This document shows positions 50,930 to 59,940 of a stretch of 64,000 nt of DNA, one piece after another. Under the pieces are notes generated by a model. The model was not told the DNA's origin. It did not search any database and saw only the letters and a program-made list of their open reading frames with translations. The stretch lies in the NCBI RefSeq assembly GCF_036014215.1, contig NZ_CP107921.1, forward strand, positions 4,274,001 to 4,338,000, in the 5' to 3' direction. Position 1 is the stretch's first letter. Each line of letters starts with the position of its first letter. Position numbers and translations under genes: made by a program. This DNA comes from Streptomyces sp. NBC_00440 (GTDB lineage: Bacteria; Actinomycetota; Actinomycetes; Streptomycetales; Streptomycetaceae).

Positions 50930-52393
50930 TCACGAGTCCTTGGGGATCTGGATGAAGGACCATTCATGGGCATCCGGGATGTCGCACTGCCCGATCATGA
51001 GCTCGTTGTCGTCGTTGGTGCCCTGCTGGTTGTCCGGGCCGTTCTGAGTCGTCTTCAGGCAGAGGTCGTTGCTCGCGTAGTTGCGGATCAAGTAGTGATC
51101 GTCGCGCTGCTTGTCGAGCCACCACAGCTGGTTGTCGGCCTTGGTGCCGTCGCAGGTGAACTCGGCGAGCCCGGTTCCGGCCGGCCTGGGGCCCATGTCC
51201 CCCAGGTCCATGCAGAGGCGGTCCTTGATGTTGCGCATCTGGAACAGGCTGTTGTTGTTCGGGCCGCCGTGCGGGTAGCGCACCTCCAGGTCCCAGATCT
51301 GGTTGTCCGCGTCCGTGGGGTTGCAGTCGTTCTCGATGACCCAGCCGTTGATCTGGCCCTTGTCCCGCCCGGGGAGTTCGGCGCAGAGCTTGGTCCCATC
51401 GTTCTTGATCAGCACGTGCTTGGCGTTCGCCGGGTCGGGCTTCTTCTTGGGAGCGCCTCCGCCGCCGCCTCCGCCGCCTCCGCTGCCGCCGCCGCTGTTG
51501 CCGGTGTCCGGGTTCGGAGCTGACGGCGTGGGCGGCGGGGGCACGCTGGCCGCGGGCGTCGGGAGGCTCTGTGTGGGGGTGGGGGCGGGGATGTCGCCGG
51601 CTTGTTCGACCTTGGCGGTGGCGCGGGTGGCGACGGTGGGTTTGTGGGTGAACCAGGCCATGATGAAGACGATGGCGATGGCCATGAAGATGGCGAAGAC
51701 GGTGGCGAGCCAGCGGGGGAGTACTCCGCGTTGGACGTAGGTGCCGTCGACGTCGAGGGGTTTGGTGCCGGAGCGCTGGATGGCGAGTTTGTAGGGGCGG
51801 TCCTGTTTGCGGCCGAACCAGATGATCTGGCGGGGGCGGAGGGTGGCGCGTACGAAGGCGGCGCGGCCGGGTTCGATCTGGACGTTGGCCGGGAGGATCT
51901 CGTACGAGAGCTGGTCGCCGTTCTCGCTGCCGTTGATCGATGCGGTGAGCTTGGTGTTGCCGAGGTTGTCGATCGCGAGCTTGGGGCGTCCGCGGAAGCG
52001 TCCCTTGACGGTGTGGGGTACGAGTTCTGCGCGGACTTCGGAGAACGGGGTGATGGTGACGTTGCCCTCGGGGACGGTGGTCGCCTCGGGGTGTTCGGTG
52101 GGGATGACCTGGACGCCGTACGGGTTGGGTCCGGCGATGGCGTCGGGGGTGCGCGGCGGGGCGAACGTGAGGTCCACGGTGCCGGTGGTGCCGGGGAAGA
52201 GTCGGATGGTCGGTGGTTCGACGGTCACGTACGGGGCGAGGTCACCGACGGGTACGCACCGGTACTCGTCGACGACGTCGCCCGTGTTGCGCAGCCGTAG
52301 CCGCACGGTGGCCGTACTGCCGGGGTCCACTGTGGTGGACGCCGGCTCCAGAGATGTCCAGATGCTCACGCGCCGGACACTAGTCAGCGTCAT
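50930..52393 (-). CDS. Membrane-anchored ricin-lectin-like protein (CisA-like)
   Basis: 487 residues; ATG 52393 is taken as start with GTG 52369 possible. The N-terminal 220 residues are two immunoglobulin-like beta domains (TVRLRLRNTGDVVDEYRC, GTVDLTFAPPRT). One span lies at 228-248 (WLATVFAIFMAIAIVFIMAWF). A Pro/Gly linker (265-320) leads to a ricin-type beta-trefoil domain (residues 325-487, repeated DNQ.W motifs). Domain order and place in the cluster match CisA, the S. coelicolor protein reported to link cytoplasmic injection systems to the membrane and cell death; from memory, not checked. It is transcribed against the structural genes. Confidence 0.8.
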   Translation of the reverse strand: MTLTSVRRVSIWTSLEPASTTVDPGSTATVRLRLRNTGDVVDEYRCVPVGDLAPYVTVEPPTIRLFPGTTGTVDLTFAPPRTPDAIAGPNPYGVQVIPTEHPEATTVPEGNVTITPFSEVRAELVPHTVKGRFRGRPKLAIDNLGNTKLTASINGSENGDQLSYEILPANVQIEPGRAAFVRATLRPRQIIWFGRKQDRPYKLAIQRSGTKPLDVDGTYVQRGVLPRWLATVFAIFMAIAIVFIMAWFTHKPTVATRATAKVEQAGDIPAPTPTQSLPTPAASVPPPPTPSAPNPDTGNSGGGSGGGGGGGGGAPKKKPDPANAKHVLIKNDGTKLCAELPGRDKGQINGWVIENDCNPTDADNQIWDLEVRYPHGGPNNNSLFQMRNIKDRLCMDLGDMGPRPAGTGLAEFTCDGTKADNQLWWLDKQRDDHYLIRNYASNDLCLKTTQNGPDNQQGTNDDNELMIGQCDIPDAHEWSFIQIPKDS

Positions 52394-52820
52394 GACGTCG
52401 TGTCACCAGGCTGGGGGGCAGGGCGGTTGCCCCGGGCGGCCTTTCCGGCTGCCCTTCGTGTCGGTCACGGGCACCGGCCGGGGCTCCACGGGCACCGGTC
52501 GAGGCTCCCGGGGGCACCCGTGCTGGGCACGCGCCGGTGTCCGGGCGGACGTCCGCGGTCCGTACGGCCGGCCGACGGGTCACCGGGACAGCAACGGGTG
52601 ACAACACGGCATCTGCCTGTAATCATCTGGCCGTTCACCCGTTGCCGCACCGTCACCGTGCGGGACCGCGCCACGGATCGGCGGTGGCCCCGCGAGCACC
52701 CGGCTGCCCATCGGGGCATTCGCCATGCCCTCGAATAGGTACCGGCGGACGTTTCGCCGCCGCTTCCGGTGTCGCAGGGTGGAGAGCAGGTCGTGTCTCG
52801 TACCCCGAGGAGAGCTGAGA
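52394..52820. promoter_or_regulatory. Divergent region between CisA-like gene and sheath
   Basis: 427 bp with no supportable gene. GGCACCGG..GGCTCC units recur near 52480-52520. Promoters for the structural operon and for the CisA-like gene are expected here. Confidence 0.45.
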
Positions 52821-54413
52821 ATGCCGTCTTACCTGTCACCAGGTGTGTACGTGGAGGAGGTGGCCAGCGGCTCCCGTCCGATCGAGGGGGTGGGCACCTC
52901 GGTCGCCGCCTTTGTCGGTCTCGCGCCCGTTGGGCCGCTGAATGAGCCGACACTGGTGACCAACTGGACGCAGTACGTCGCGTCGTTCGGTGAGTTCACC
53001 GACGGCTATTTCCTGGCGCACTCGGTCTACGGTTTCTTCAACAACGGCGGCTCGGCCGCCTATGTGGTCCGCGTCGGTGGAGTCCCCGGTGGGGTTCCCG
53101 GCGAGGAGGAGCAGAGCCCCGCGGCCGTCACCGGCCGCCGTGCGCCGGCCGCGCTGCCGCCCGGCGAGCCGAAGCAGCTCGGCACCTTCGCGGTGTCGGC
53201 GATCGCGCCCGGCGAGAGTGGCTCCATCAGCGTCGAGGTCGCGGACTCCGAGGGGCCCGCAGACCGCTTCAAGCTGGTCGTCAAGGACGGCGAGAAGGTC
53301 GCGGAGACCTTCGACGTCTCGGCCAAGAAGGGCAACCGCAACTACGTTGTCACGCAGGTCAAGGAGCGCTCGAAGCTGATCCTCCTCCAGGAGGACGCCG
53401 CTGCCGCGCAGGTCGCGAGGCCGGAGAACCAGACGGTCGCGCTCGCCGCGCCGCCCGCCGCCCCGGCCACCCCGGCCCCGGTGGAGCAGCAGCAGCCCGA
53501 GCAGGTCCGCATCGGTGACTACCTCGGCGACTCCGCCGACCGGACCGGCTTCGGCGGTCTGGAAGCGGTCGACGAGATCTCGATGGTCGCGGTCCCCGAC
53601 CTGATGGCCGCCTACCAGCGCGGCGCCATCGACCTGGAGGCCGTCAAGGCCGTCCAGCTCGGTCTGATCGCGCACTGCGAGCTGATGGGCGACCGGCTGG
53701 CCGTCATCGACCCGCCGCCCGGCCTCAACGCCCGCGAGATCCGTGTCTGGCGCCAGGACACCGCTGGTTACGACTCCAAGTACGCAGCCCTGTACTACCC
53801 GTGGATCAAGGTCTTCGACCCGGCGGGCGGCCAGACCAGGCTGATCCCGCCGAGCGGCCACGTCTCCGGCATCTGGGCCCGTAACGACTTCGAGCGCGGT
53901 GTGCACAAGGCGCCGGCCAACGAGGTCGTACGCGGCGCCGTGGACCTGGAGATGCAGATCACCCGCGGTGAGCAGGACCTGCTCAACCCGCTCGGCATCA
54001 ACTGCATCCGGGCGTTCCCCGGCCGCGGTATCCGGATCTGGGGTGCGCGCACCCTCTCCTCCGACCCGGCCTGGCGCTACCTGAACGTCCGCCGGTACTT
54101 CAACTACCTGGAGGAGTCGATCCTCACAGGTACCCAGTGGGTCGTCTTCGAGCCGAACGACCAGGCTCTCTGGGCCAGGATCCGGCGGAACATCTCGGCC
54201 TTCATGGTGACCGAGTGGCGCAACGGCGCACTCTTCGGTGCTACGCCGGAGGACGCCTACTACGTGAAGTGCGACGCCGAGACCAACCCGCCGGAGTCGG
54301 TGGACCTCGGCCGTGTGATCTGCGAGATCGGTGTTTCACCGGTCAAGCCGGCCGAGTTCGTGATCTTCAGGCTGGCCCAGTTCTCCAGCGGTGGCGGAGA
54401 GCTGGAGGAGTAG
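52821..54413 (+). CDS. Contractile tail sheath protein
   Basis: 530 residues from ATG 52821, with GAGGAGAGC upstream. The N-terminal handshake region PSYLSPGVYVEEV and the conserved C-terminal core (TLSSDPAWRYLNVRRYFNYLEESI, FEPNDQALWARIRRNISAFM, EIGVSPVKPAEFVIFRL) identify a phage/eCIS sheath. An inserted beta domain (about 118-206) and a Pro/Ala/Gln linker (207-230) are surface decorations. It polymerises around the tube and contracts to fire it. Confidence 0.96.
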   Translation: MPSYLSPGVYVEEVASGSRPIEGVGTSVAAFVGLAPVGPLNEPTLVTNWTQYVASFGEFTDGYFLAHSVYGFFNNGGSAAYVVRVGGVPGGVPGEEEQSPAAVTGRRAPAALPPGEPKQLGTFAVSAIAPGESGSISVEVADSEGPADRFKLVVKDGEKVAETFDVSAKKGNRNYVVTQVKERSKLILLQEDAAAAQVARPENQTVALAAPPAAPATPAPVEQQQPEQVRIGDYLGDSADRTGFGGLEAVDEISMVAVPDLMAAYQRGAIDLEAVKAVQLGLIAHCELMGDRLAVIDPPPGLNAREIRVWRQDTAGYDSKYAALYYPWIKVFDPAGGQTRLIPPSGHVSGIWARNDFERGVHKAPANEVVRGAVDLEMQITRGEQDLLNPLGINCIRAFPGRGIRIWGARTLSSDPAWRYLNVRRYFNYLEESILTGTQWVVFEPNDQALWARIRRNISAFMVTEWRNGALFGATPEDAYYVKCDAETNPPESVDLGRVICEIGVSPVKPAEFVIFRLAQFSSGGGELEE

Positions 54414-54420
54414 CAGCGCC

Positions 54421-54455
54421 CGGACCCGGCGGCCAGGACCTGGCCGCCGGGTCCG
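54421..54455 (+). terminator. Strong hairpin between sheath and tube genes
   Basis: A nearly perfect 35-nt palindrome with arms CGGACCCGGCGGCCAGG and CCTGGCCGCCGGGTCCG lies 7 bp after the sheath stop, 120 bp before the tube start. It could act as partial terminator or as an mRNA-processing site setting sheath:tube ratio. Confidence 0.75.
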
Positions 54456-54575
54456 GCCCGCGCACCACCGGGCGTCCGCCCGCCACGGCCATCACGGCCC
54501 GTGCGGGCGGCCCCGGTACCGGCACCACCGGCACTATCGACACCTCGGACAGCGCGAACAGAAGGAACAGCGTCC

Positions 54576-55019
54576 ATGAGCCTCATGCCCGGCGATTCGC
54601 TCACTTCACATAATTTCGGTCTCCAGATCGACGGCGTCATGGTCGAGTACCTCCAGGAGGTCAACGGCCTGGACATGACGCAGGACGTCATCGAGTTCCA
54701 GCAGGTCTCTTCGAACGGCCAGCCCATCACCAAGAAGCTGCCCGGCGTGAAGAAGGCGGGGGAAGCCACGGTCGTCCGCGGCATGACCCAGTCCAAGTCC
54801 TTCAACGACTGGATCAACGCCTCCGTACGCGGCGACATGGGCTCGGCCCGTAAGAACGCCTCCATCATCGTGATGGACTACCAGAACAGCCCCGTGAAGC
54901 GTTACCACCTCCGCAACGCCTGGTGCAGCAAGGTCGCGGCCAGCACGGTGAAGGCCGGCGAAGCCTCGGCTCTCACCGAGACCGTCACGATCACCTACGA
55001 AGAAATGATCATGGAGTAA
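54576..55019 (+). CDS. Tail tube protein 1
   Basis: 147 residues from ATG 54576 (GAAGGAAC upstream). It has the T4 gp19-like tube fold: NFGLQIDGVMVEYLQEVNGLDM, ITKKLPGVKKAGEATVVRGM, RYHLRNAWCSKVAAST and ETVTITYEEM. Hexameric rings stack to make the inner tube. Followed without gap by the next gene (TAATG). Confidence 0.95.
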   Translation: MSLMPGDSLTSHNFGLQIDGVMVEYLQEVNGLDMTQDVIEFQQVSSNGQPITKKLPGVKKAGEATVVRGMTQSKSFNDWINASVRGDMGSARKNASIIVMDYQNSPVKRYHLRNAWCSKVAASTVKAGEASALTETVTITYEEMIME

Positions 55020-55498
55020 TGCGCAGGGGAGCAGTTGCCCAGCCCGCACCGGCCGCCGCCACGGTCACCCCCGAGGCGGCGGCTCCGGTCGCGGTACCGG
55101 CCGCCGAACCACCTCCCGCACGACGGGAGTTGCGCACCGAGTTCGCCTTCGAGCTGCCGCGCGGCTACGTGGACGAAGCGGGGAACGTGCACCGTGAAGG
55201 TGTCATGCGCCTGGCCACCGCACGGGACGAGCTGATCCCGTTGCGGGACATACGGGTGCAGGAGAACCCCGCATATCTGTCGGTCGTCCTGCTCGGCCGG
55301 GTCATCACCCGGCTGGGCAGTGTGACGCATATGCACGACGGCGTGGTGGAGAACATGTTCGCCTCCGACCTCGCCTTCCTGCAGGACTTCTACCGTCAGG
55401 TCAACGCCGAGGGCCACACCAGGGCCGGCGTGACCTGTCCGCACTGTGAGCAGCCGTTCGAGGTCGAACTCGGCGGGGGCCGCCTGGGGGAATCGTGA
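55019..55498 (+). CDS. Tail assembly protein (tube-associated, zinc-finger-ended)
   Basis: 159 residues from ATG 55019, overlapping the tube stop by one base. After an Ala/Pro-rich leader it has EFAFELPRGYVDEAGNVHREGVMRLATARDE, the pattern of phage tail assembly chaperone-like proteins placed after the tube gene. It ends in a CPHC half zinc finger. The stop overlaps the next start (GTGA). Confidence 0.78.
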   Translation: MRRGAVAQPAPAAATVTPEAAAPVAVPAAEPPPARRELRTEFAFELPRGYVDEAGNVHREGVMRLATARDELIPLRDIRVQENPAYLSVVLLGRVITRLGSVTHMHDGVVENMFASDLAFLQDFYRQVNAEGHTRAGVTCPHCEQPFEVELGGGRLGES

Positions 55499-55653
55499 CG
55501 TACGCGACCGAACGTGTCCACGAGGAGATCGCGTACATCGCTTACCACTTCCACTGGAGCCTGGAGGACATCCTGGACCTCGAACACCGCGACCGGCGCC
55601 AGTATGCGGAGCAGATCGCCGCGCTCGTGACCCGCGCGTCGGCAGAGCGGTAA
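55495..55653 (+). CDS. Small injection-system protein (DUF6760-like)
   Basis: 52 residues from GTG 55495, overlapping the previous stop by 4 bp. It reads VHEEIAYIAYHFHWSLEDIL then DLEHRDRRQYAEQIAALV, typical of the short helical proteins encoded after the tail assembly gene in eCIS and phage clusters; a role in assembly is inferred. Tightly coupled position supports it. Confidence 0.8.
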   Translation: MTYATERVHEEIAYIAYHFHWSLEDILDLEHRDRRQYAEQIAALVTRASAER

Positions 55654-55671
55654 GGGGGCGGGGGCACCGTC

Positions 55672-58600
55672 ATGGGATTCCTCGACAGGTTCCGGGGCCG
55701 TACGGACACGGGCTCGGGCACGTCTGCGCGTAACGCTCCGGCGCCCTCGGGCCCGGCGCCTGCCGCGCAGGCTTCTTCTGCGCCCACATCTTCTGCGCCC
55801 ACTTCTTCTGCCCCGGCGGCGGCCGCGCCGGCCGTGGTGGCGGCTTCCGGGCGGGACTGGAACGGACTGCCCGAGATCCAGCGGGCGACCGGTCGCACGG
55901 CGGGGCACGCCGTGGCGACCGCCGACTTCGCCTCCCGGCTGGCCACTTGGCAGAACCCGTCCTTCTCCGGGTCGCTCTCGCACGCCGTGCTCGACGGCGC
56001 CCCCGGCGGGCTGCTCCGTGACGCCCTGACGCCCGCAGCCGCTCCCTCCGGGGCCGGCTTCGGGCTGCCCGCGCTGTCGCTGCCGGTCGCCCCGGCCGAC
56101 GACGCCGCCGACCTCGCGGACGCGGGCCCCGGCCCGTACGAGGGCTCCGGTCTGCTGCCGGGCTCGCCGGTCCAGCGGGCGGTCGCCGCCGCACGCCCGG
56201 CCGGTCCCCGCGTCGCACCCGTACAGCAGGCGGCGAGCCGCCGGGCTCCGCTGACCAAGGCGGCTCCGCCTGCGGTGCAGCGACGGGTGCTGCCCGCTTC
56301 GGCCCGTCCGGTACAGGCGGGTGAGCCTCCCGCCAGGGAGGCGGAATCTCCGGCTCCGGCCGTGTCTGAGTCTTCGCGTGCTGTGCCTTCCAGGGCTGCT
56401 GTGCCCTCTGGGTCCTCTGCGTCTGCTGTGACTCCTCGGGGTGCCGCCGCCCCCGGGCGGTCCGGGAGCGTTCCGGGAAGCGCGGCAGCGCCGGGAGCAC
56501 CGGTACGGCGGTCGGCGGGCGCGCCGCCCGCGCCTGCGCAGGCTCCCGTACGGCAGGCTCCCGTACGGCAGACTCCCGTGCAGCTGTCGAAGTCGCCGTC
56601 GAAGTCGCCGTCCCGGGCTGCTGGTTCGGCTCCTGCTGCGGCGCCGTCGGGTCCGGCGGGTCCTGTGTCGTCGGCCGCGCCGTCTGTGCCGTCTGTGCCG
56701 CCCGTTGGTCCTGTCGGGCCGGTTGCCGGGGGCGCGGTGCAGCGGAGTGTGTCCACGCCCGGTGGGTCCGGGGCCAGTGGTACGGAATCGGTCAGTGGTA
56801 CGGAGCCGGAGCGCGCAGCCGTGGAACGTGCCGTGACGGAGCCTCCCGCAGGCGGGAGTTCCCCTGCCGGGAACACGCCGGTGACCGGGAACCCCGCAGC
56901 CGGAAGTGCCGTGCCGGACCGGGGTGTTCAGCGGTCCATGGCTCCTGAGCGTGCGGTACGGGCGCAGCAGGGCCCCGCTTCCGTTCAGCGCGCGGCGACG
57001 CAGGGAACCGGCCGGGCGTCCGCGCTCGGTGCGCCGGTACGGAGCAGTGCGGGGGCAGGCTCCGCAGCGCCCGAGACGCCGCAGCCGGTCCGCTCCAGCA
57101 GGCTCGGACCGCCCGCGTCGGCTCCGCAGCCGCAGCGCCCGACGCCGTCCGAAACCCCGGCCAACCGGGGTGCGGGGAGCGGTACTTCTCCGTCTGGTGG
57201 TACAGGGTCGGGCTCCACTACGCCGTCCGGCTCGTCCGGCGAGGCTTCCCAGTCCCAGTCCCAGTCCGGGTCGAAGGCTCAGCCCCCGGCCGGCTCGCCG
57301 TCCCCGTCCGCCCCCGTACAGAAGCGTGCGACCGGCAGCGGGACCGGTACCGGCAGTGCGTCCACTCCCGCCTCGCCGTCCTCCGCGCCCCGGCGCAGGC
57401 CGCTGCTCGGCGCGCCGATGGCCGGGCCGCCGGACGGGGCGCGGCCGGTCGCGGGAGAGGCGAAGGGACCAACTCCGTTGCAGCGTAAGAAGGAAGGCGC
57501 TCCGGGCGGCAAGGCTGCCCCGGCGCCCGTACAGCGGTCGGCCACGTCCTCGGCTGCCCCGGCTCCGGGTCGTCAGGATGCCGGATCCGCCGGGAGCGGT
57601 ATGGGGCGCTCGGACGTCACCGCAGCGTCGGCACCAGCACCGGCACCCATGTCTGCACCGGCACAGGCACCTGCATCTGCACCGACGCCCACGTCTGCAC
57701 CGACGCCCACGTCTTCGCCGACGCCCGCTTCCACGCCCCCGTCCATCGCGATGCCGGTCGGGCCGACCAGTGCTGATGCACCGTCAACTTCCGGGCCTGG
57801 CAACGATGTCGGTCCCGTAGCGGCTACTCCGGCCGTGCAGCGCGCCCCCGGCGGGCCGGCTCCCGCCCCCGCCGCGCCGCCCGAGCGGCGGGCCCCCCGC
57901 GCGTCCGCTCCCGCCGCACGGCCCCTGGCCCCCGCGCGCGCCGTACGGCCGCCGGTCGAGGCGTCGGGTGCCGTGCAGCGGAAGAGTGCTCCGGGTGCGG
58001 CCGCTCCGCTCCGCTCCGTCGCGCCAGAAACGCGAGTCCCGGACCTCCCGGTTCCGGGCCGCACAGCCACGGACCGCCCAGCCCCGGCCAGCACGGTTCC
58101 GGGCAGCACAGCTCCGGGCAGCACGGTTCCGGATCTCCCTGCCCCGGCTCTTCCCGCCCCGGCTCTCCTGGTGTCGGACGACCGGCCAATGCGCCCCATG
58201 GCCGGCAGCGCGCCGGTCATCCAGCGTTCCGCCGCGCCCGGCATGCCCGTACCGCACGCCATTCCGGAGGCGAGCAGCGCTCCGGCGCCGGGGCCGAACC
58301 GCGTCTCCGTGCCTGGGAGTTCCGCGGCAGTGCGTCCCGTGGTCCGGCCCGCCGGTTCGGGTGAGCCGGTGGTCCAGCGTCGCGCCGTGTCCCTGCCTGG
58401 ACCCGGTGGGGCCGCACCGCCGGCGAGCGGTGCCGGTACGGCCGGATCGGCCGATGTGCCCGCTACGACCCCGGTGGCGCGCCCCGTTCAGCGCTCGGCC
58501 GACCTGTCGGGGCCGGTGCCTTCGGCGGCTCTTCCCGGTGGTCCGGCCGCCCAGCAGGCTGCCGCGCCCCCGGTGCCGCTGCACATTCAGCGTGCGTCGG

Positions 58601-59355
58601 TCCCGGGCTCCGTGGCTCCCGTGCCGCAGGGCCCGGCCCCGGCCTCCTTCCGCCAGGAAGGTGCTTCGATGCGTGGCGACGGCCTCCCGTCCAGCGGCCT
58701 CCCGTCCAGCGGTGTCGCGCAGGCCTTCTCGGCCCTGCCGGTGCAGCTCTCGGCCGCTCCACAGGGCGCACCGTCCGCACCCACGGCCCCGGTCACGCCC
58801 GCACCGCCGGCCCCGCTCACGGCCCGGACCACGCTGCCGGTCCCGGGGGCCGCACCGGCGCCGGACACCGCAGGGCGCCCGACCGCACCCGTCGTCGCCC
58901 TCGGCCGCACGGCTTCCGGGCCCGCGTCCGCGGCGCTACCGGTGGTGCAGCGGGCCAACCCGCCGGGGTCGAAGCCTCCCCTGCTGGTCAAGCCGCCGAC
59001 CCCCGCGGCCCCGCAGCTCTCGACCGTCAACGTCACGTCCCACAGCACACCGGGCGGCGGTGGCAGCGGCAACGGCAGCAGCGGCAACGGCGGTGGGGGC
59101 GCACCCCCGCCCCCGTACACCGAGCACGCCGACAGCCCCCCGCCGTACAGTGCCGTAGCGCCGAACCTCAACAATGGTCCCCGCTGCGACGGTTCCACCG
59201 AGGCGACCGGGAACAGGTTCGATGCCAGGGAACTGTCCGACGGCCAGGTGGATGAGCTCACCCACCGGCTGATGGGCCCGCTCACCCGGCTGCTGAGGAC
59301 GGAGCTGCGCATGGACCGCGAACGGATCGGCAGACTCCGGGACCCCCGGCGCTGA
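55672..59355 (+). CDS. Very long disordered Pro/Ala/Ser-rich protein with repeated VQR motifs
   Basis: 1,227 residues from ATG 55672. Apart from a short N-terminal piece (MGFLDRFRGRTD), a segment near 60-150 (LPEIQRATGRTAGHAVATADFASRLATWQNPSF) and the C-terminal helix (DELTHRLMGPLTRLLRTELRMDRERIGRLRD), it is low-complexity. At least fifteen scattered copies of a [VI]QR[SARK] motif occur at intervals of 20-90 residues. Its position between assembly and second tube genes marks it as part of the injection particle, perhaps a ruler, cargo or tether; the role is unknown. Confidence 0.75.
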   Translation: MGFLDRFRGRTDTGSGTSARNAPAPSGPAPAAQASSAPTSSAPTSSAPAAAAPAVVAASGRDWNGLPEIQRATGRTAGHAVATADFASRLATWQNPSFSGSLSHAVLDGAPGGLLRDALTPAAAPSGAGFGLPALSLPVAPADDAADLADAGPGPYEGSGLLPGSPVQRAVAAARPAGPRVAPVQQAASRRAPLTKAAPPAVQRRVLPASARPVQAGEPPAREAESPAPAVSESSRAVPSRAAVPSGSSASAVTPRGAAAPGRSGSVPGSAAAPGAPVRRSAGAPPAPAQAPVRQAPVRQTPVQLSKSPSKSPSRAAGSAPAAAPSGPAGPVSSAAPSVPSVPPVGPVGPVAGGAVQRSVSTPGGSGASGTESVSGTEPERAAVERAVTEPPAGGSSPAGNTPVTGNPAAGSAVPDRGVQRSMAPERAVRAQQGPASVQRAATQGTGRASALGAPVRSSAGAGSAAPETPQPVRSSRLGPPASAPQPQRPTPSETPANRGAGSGTSPSGGTGSGSTTPSGSSGEASQSQSQSGSKAQPPAGSPSPSAPVQKRATGSGTGTGSASTPASPSSAPRRRPLLGAPMAGPPDGARPVAGEAKGPTPLQRKKEGAPGGKAAPAPVQRSATSSAAPAPGRQDAGSAGSGMGRSDVTAASAPAPAPMSAPAQAPASAPTPTSAPTPTSSPTPASTPPSIAMPVGPTSADAPSTSGPGNDVGPVAATPAVQRAPGGPAPAPAAPPERRAPRASAPAARPLAPARAVRPPVEASGAVQRKSAPGAAAPLRSVAPETRVPDLPVPGRTATDRPAPASTVPGSTAPGSTVPDLPAPALPAPALLVSDDRPMRPMAGSAPVIQRSAAPGMPVPHAIPEASSAPAPGPNRVSVPGSSAAVRPVVRPAGSGEPVVQRRAVSLPGPGGAAPPASGAGTAGSADVPATTPVARPVQRSADLSGPVPSAALPGGPAAQQAAAPPVPLHIQRASVPGSVAPVPQGPAPASFRQEGASMRGDGLPSSGLPSSGVAQAFSALPVQLSAAPQGAPSAPTAPVTPAPPAPLTARTTLPVPGAAPAPDTAGRPTAPVVALGRTASGPASAALPVVQRANPPGSKPPLLVKPPTPAAPQLSTVNVTSHSTPGGGGSGNGSSGNGGGGAPPPPYTEHADSPPPYSAVAPNLNNGPRCDGSTEATGNRFDARELSDGQVDELTHRLMGPLTRLLRTELRMDRERIGRLRDPRR

Positions 59356-59502
59356 CGGCGAGCAACCGCACAGCACCGCACCACAACCGCACAGCACCGG
59401 ACAACAACCTCACAGCACCGCACCACCGGCCGGGCCCGCACCACCCGGCCACCGCAGTACCGCACCACCCGCACCGACCCGCAGGAAGGAAAGCCGCACC
59501 CG
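59356..59502 (+). other. Low-complexity spacer (CACAGCACCGCACCA repeats)
   Basis: 147 bp of C/A-rich degenerate repeats (CAGCACCGCACCA-like) before the second tube gene, which has its own AGGAAGGA site. Confidence 0.5.
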
Positions 59503-59928
59503 ATGCCCCAGGACCAGGATCCCGGCTCCACCATCTTCTTCAGCCTGTCCATCGACGGAGAGAGCCTGGGCACGTTCAACGGCTGCGAAGGGCTCTCCTC
59601 CCAGGTGGAGATCGAGCAGCGGCAGGAGGGCGGCAACAACGGCTTCGTCTGGCAGCTGCCGTCCCGGGTCACGTTCTCCAACATCACGCTGACGCGCCCG
59701 CTCACCCCGGACACCTCGAAGGTCGCGGCCTGGATCTCCTCCATCACCACCGGGGTCACCCGGCCCACGGCGCAGATCTCCGCGCTGCGCGCCGACGGTT
59801 CGCTGGTCGCACGCTGGGGGCTCATCGATGTGCTGCCGGTGAGCTGGCGGGGTCCTTCGCTGAACCCGTCGAACCCCTCCGTGGCCGTCGAGACCCTGGA
59901 GATCACCCACCACGGATTCACGGACTAG
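59503..59928 (+). CDS. Tail tube protein 2 (baseplate-proximal)
   Basis: 141 residues from ATG 59503. The tube fold is clear: FFSLSIDGESLGTFNGCEGLSSQVEIEQRQEG, PSRVTFSNITLTRPLTPDTSKVAAW, ETLEITHHGF. eCIS clusters carry two or more tube paralogues, one forming the first rings on the baseplate. Downstream is the LysM adaptor after 12 bp. Confidence 0.93.
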   Translation: MPQDQDPGSTIFFSLSIDGESLGTFNGCEGLSSQVEIEQRQEGGNNGFVWQLPSRVTFSNITLTRPLTPDTSKVAAWISSITTGVTRPTAQISALRADGSLVARWGLIDVLPVSWRGPSLNPSNPSVAVETLEITHHGFTD

Positions 59929-59940
59929 GGGGCAGCGCAG

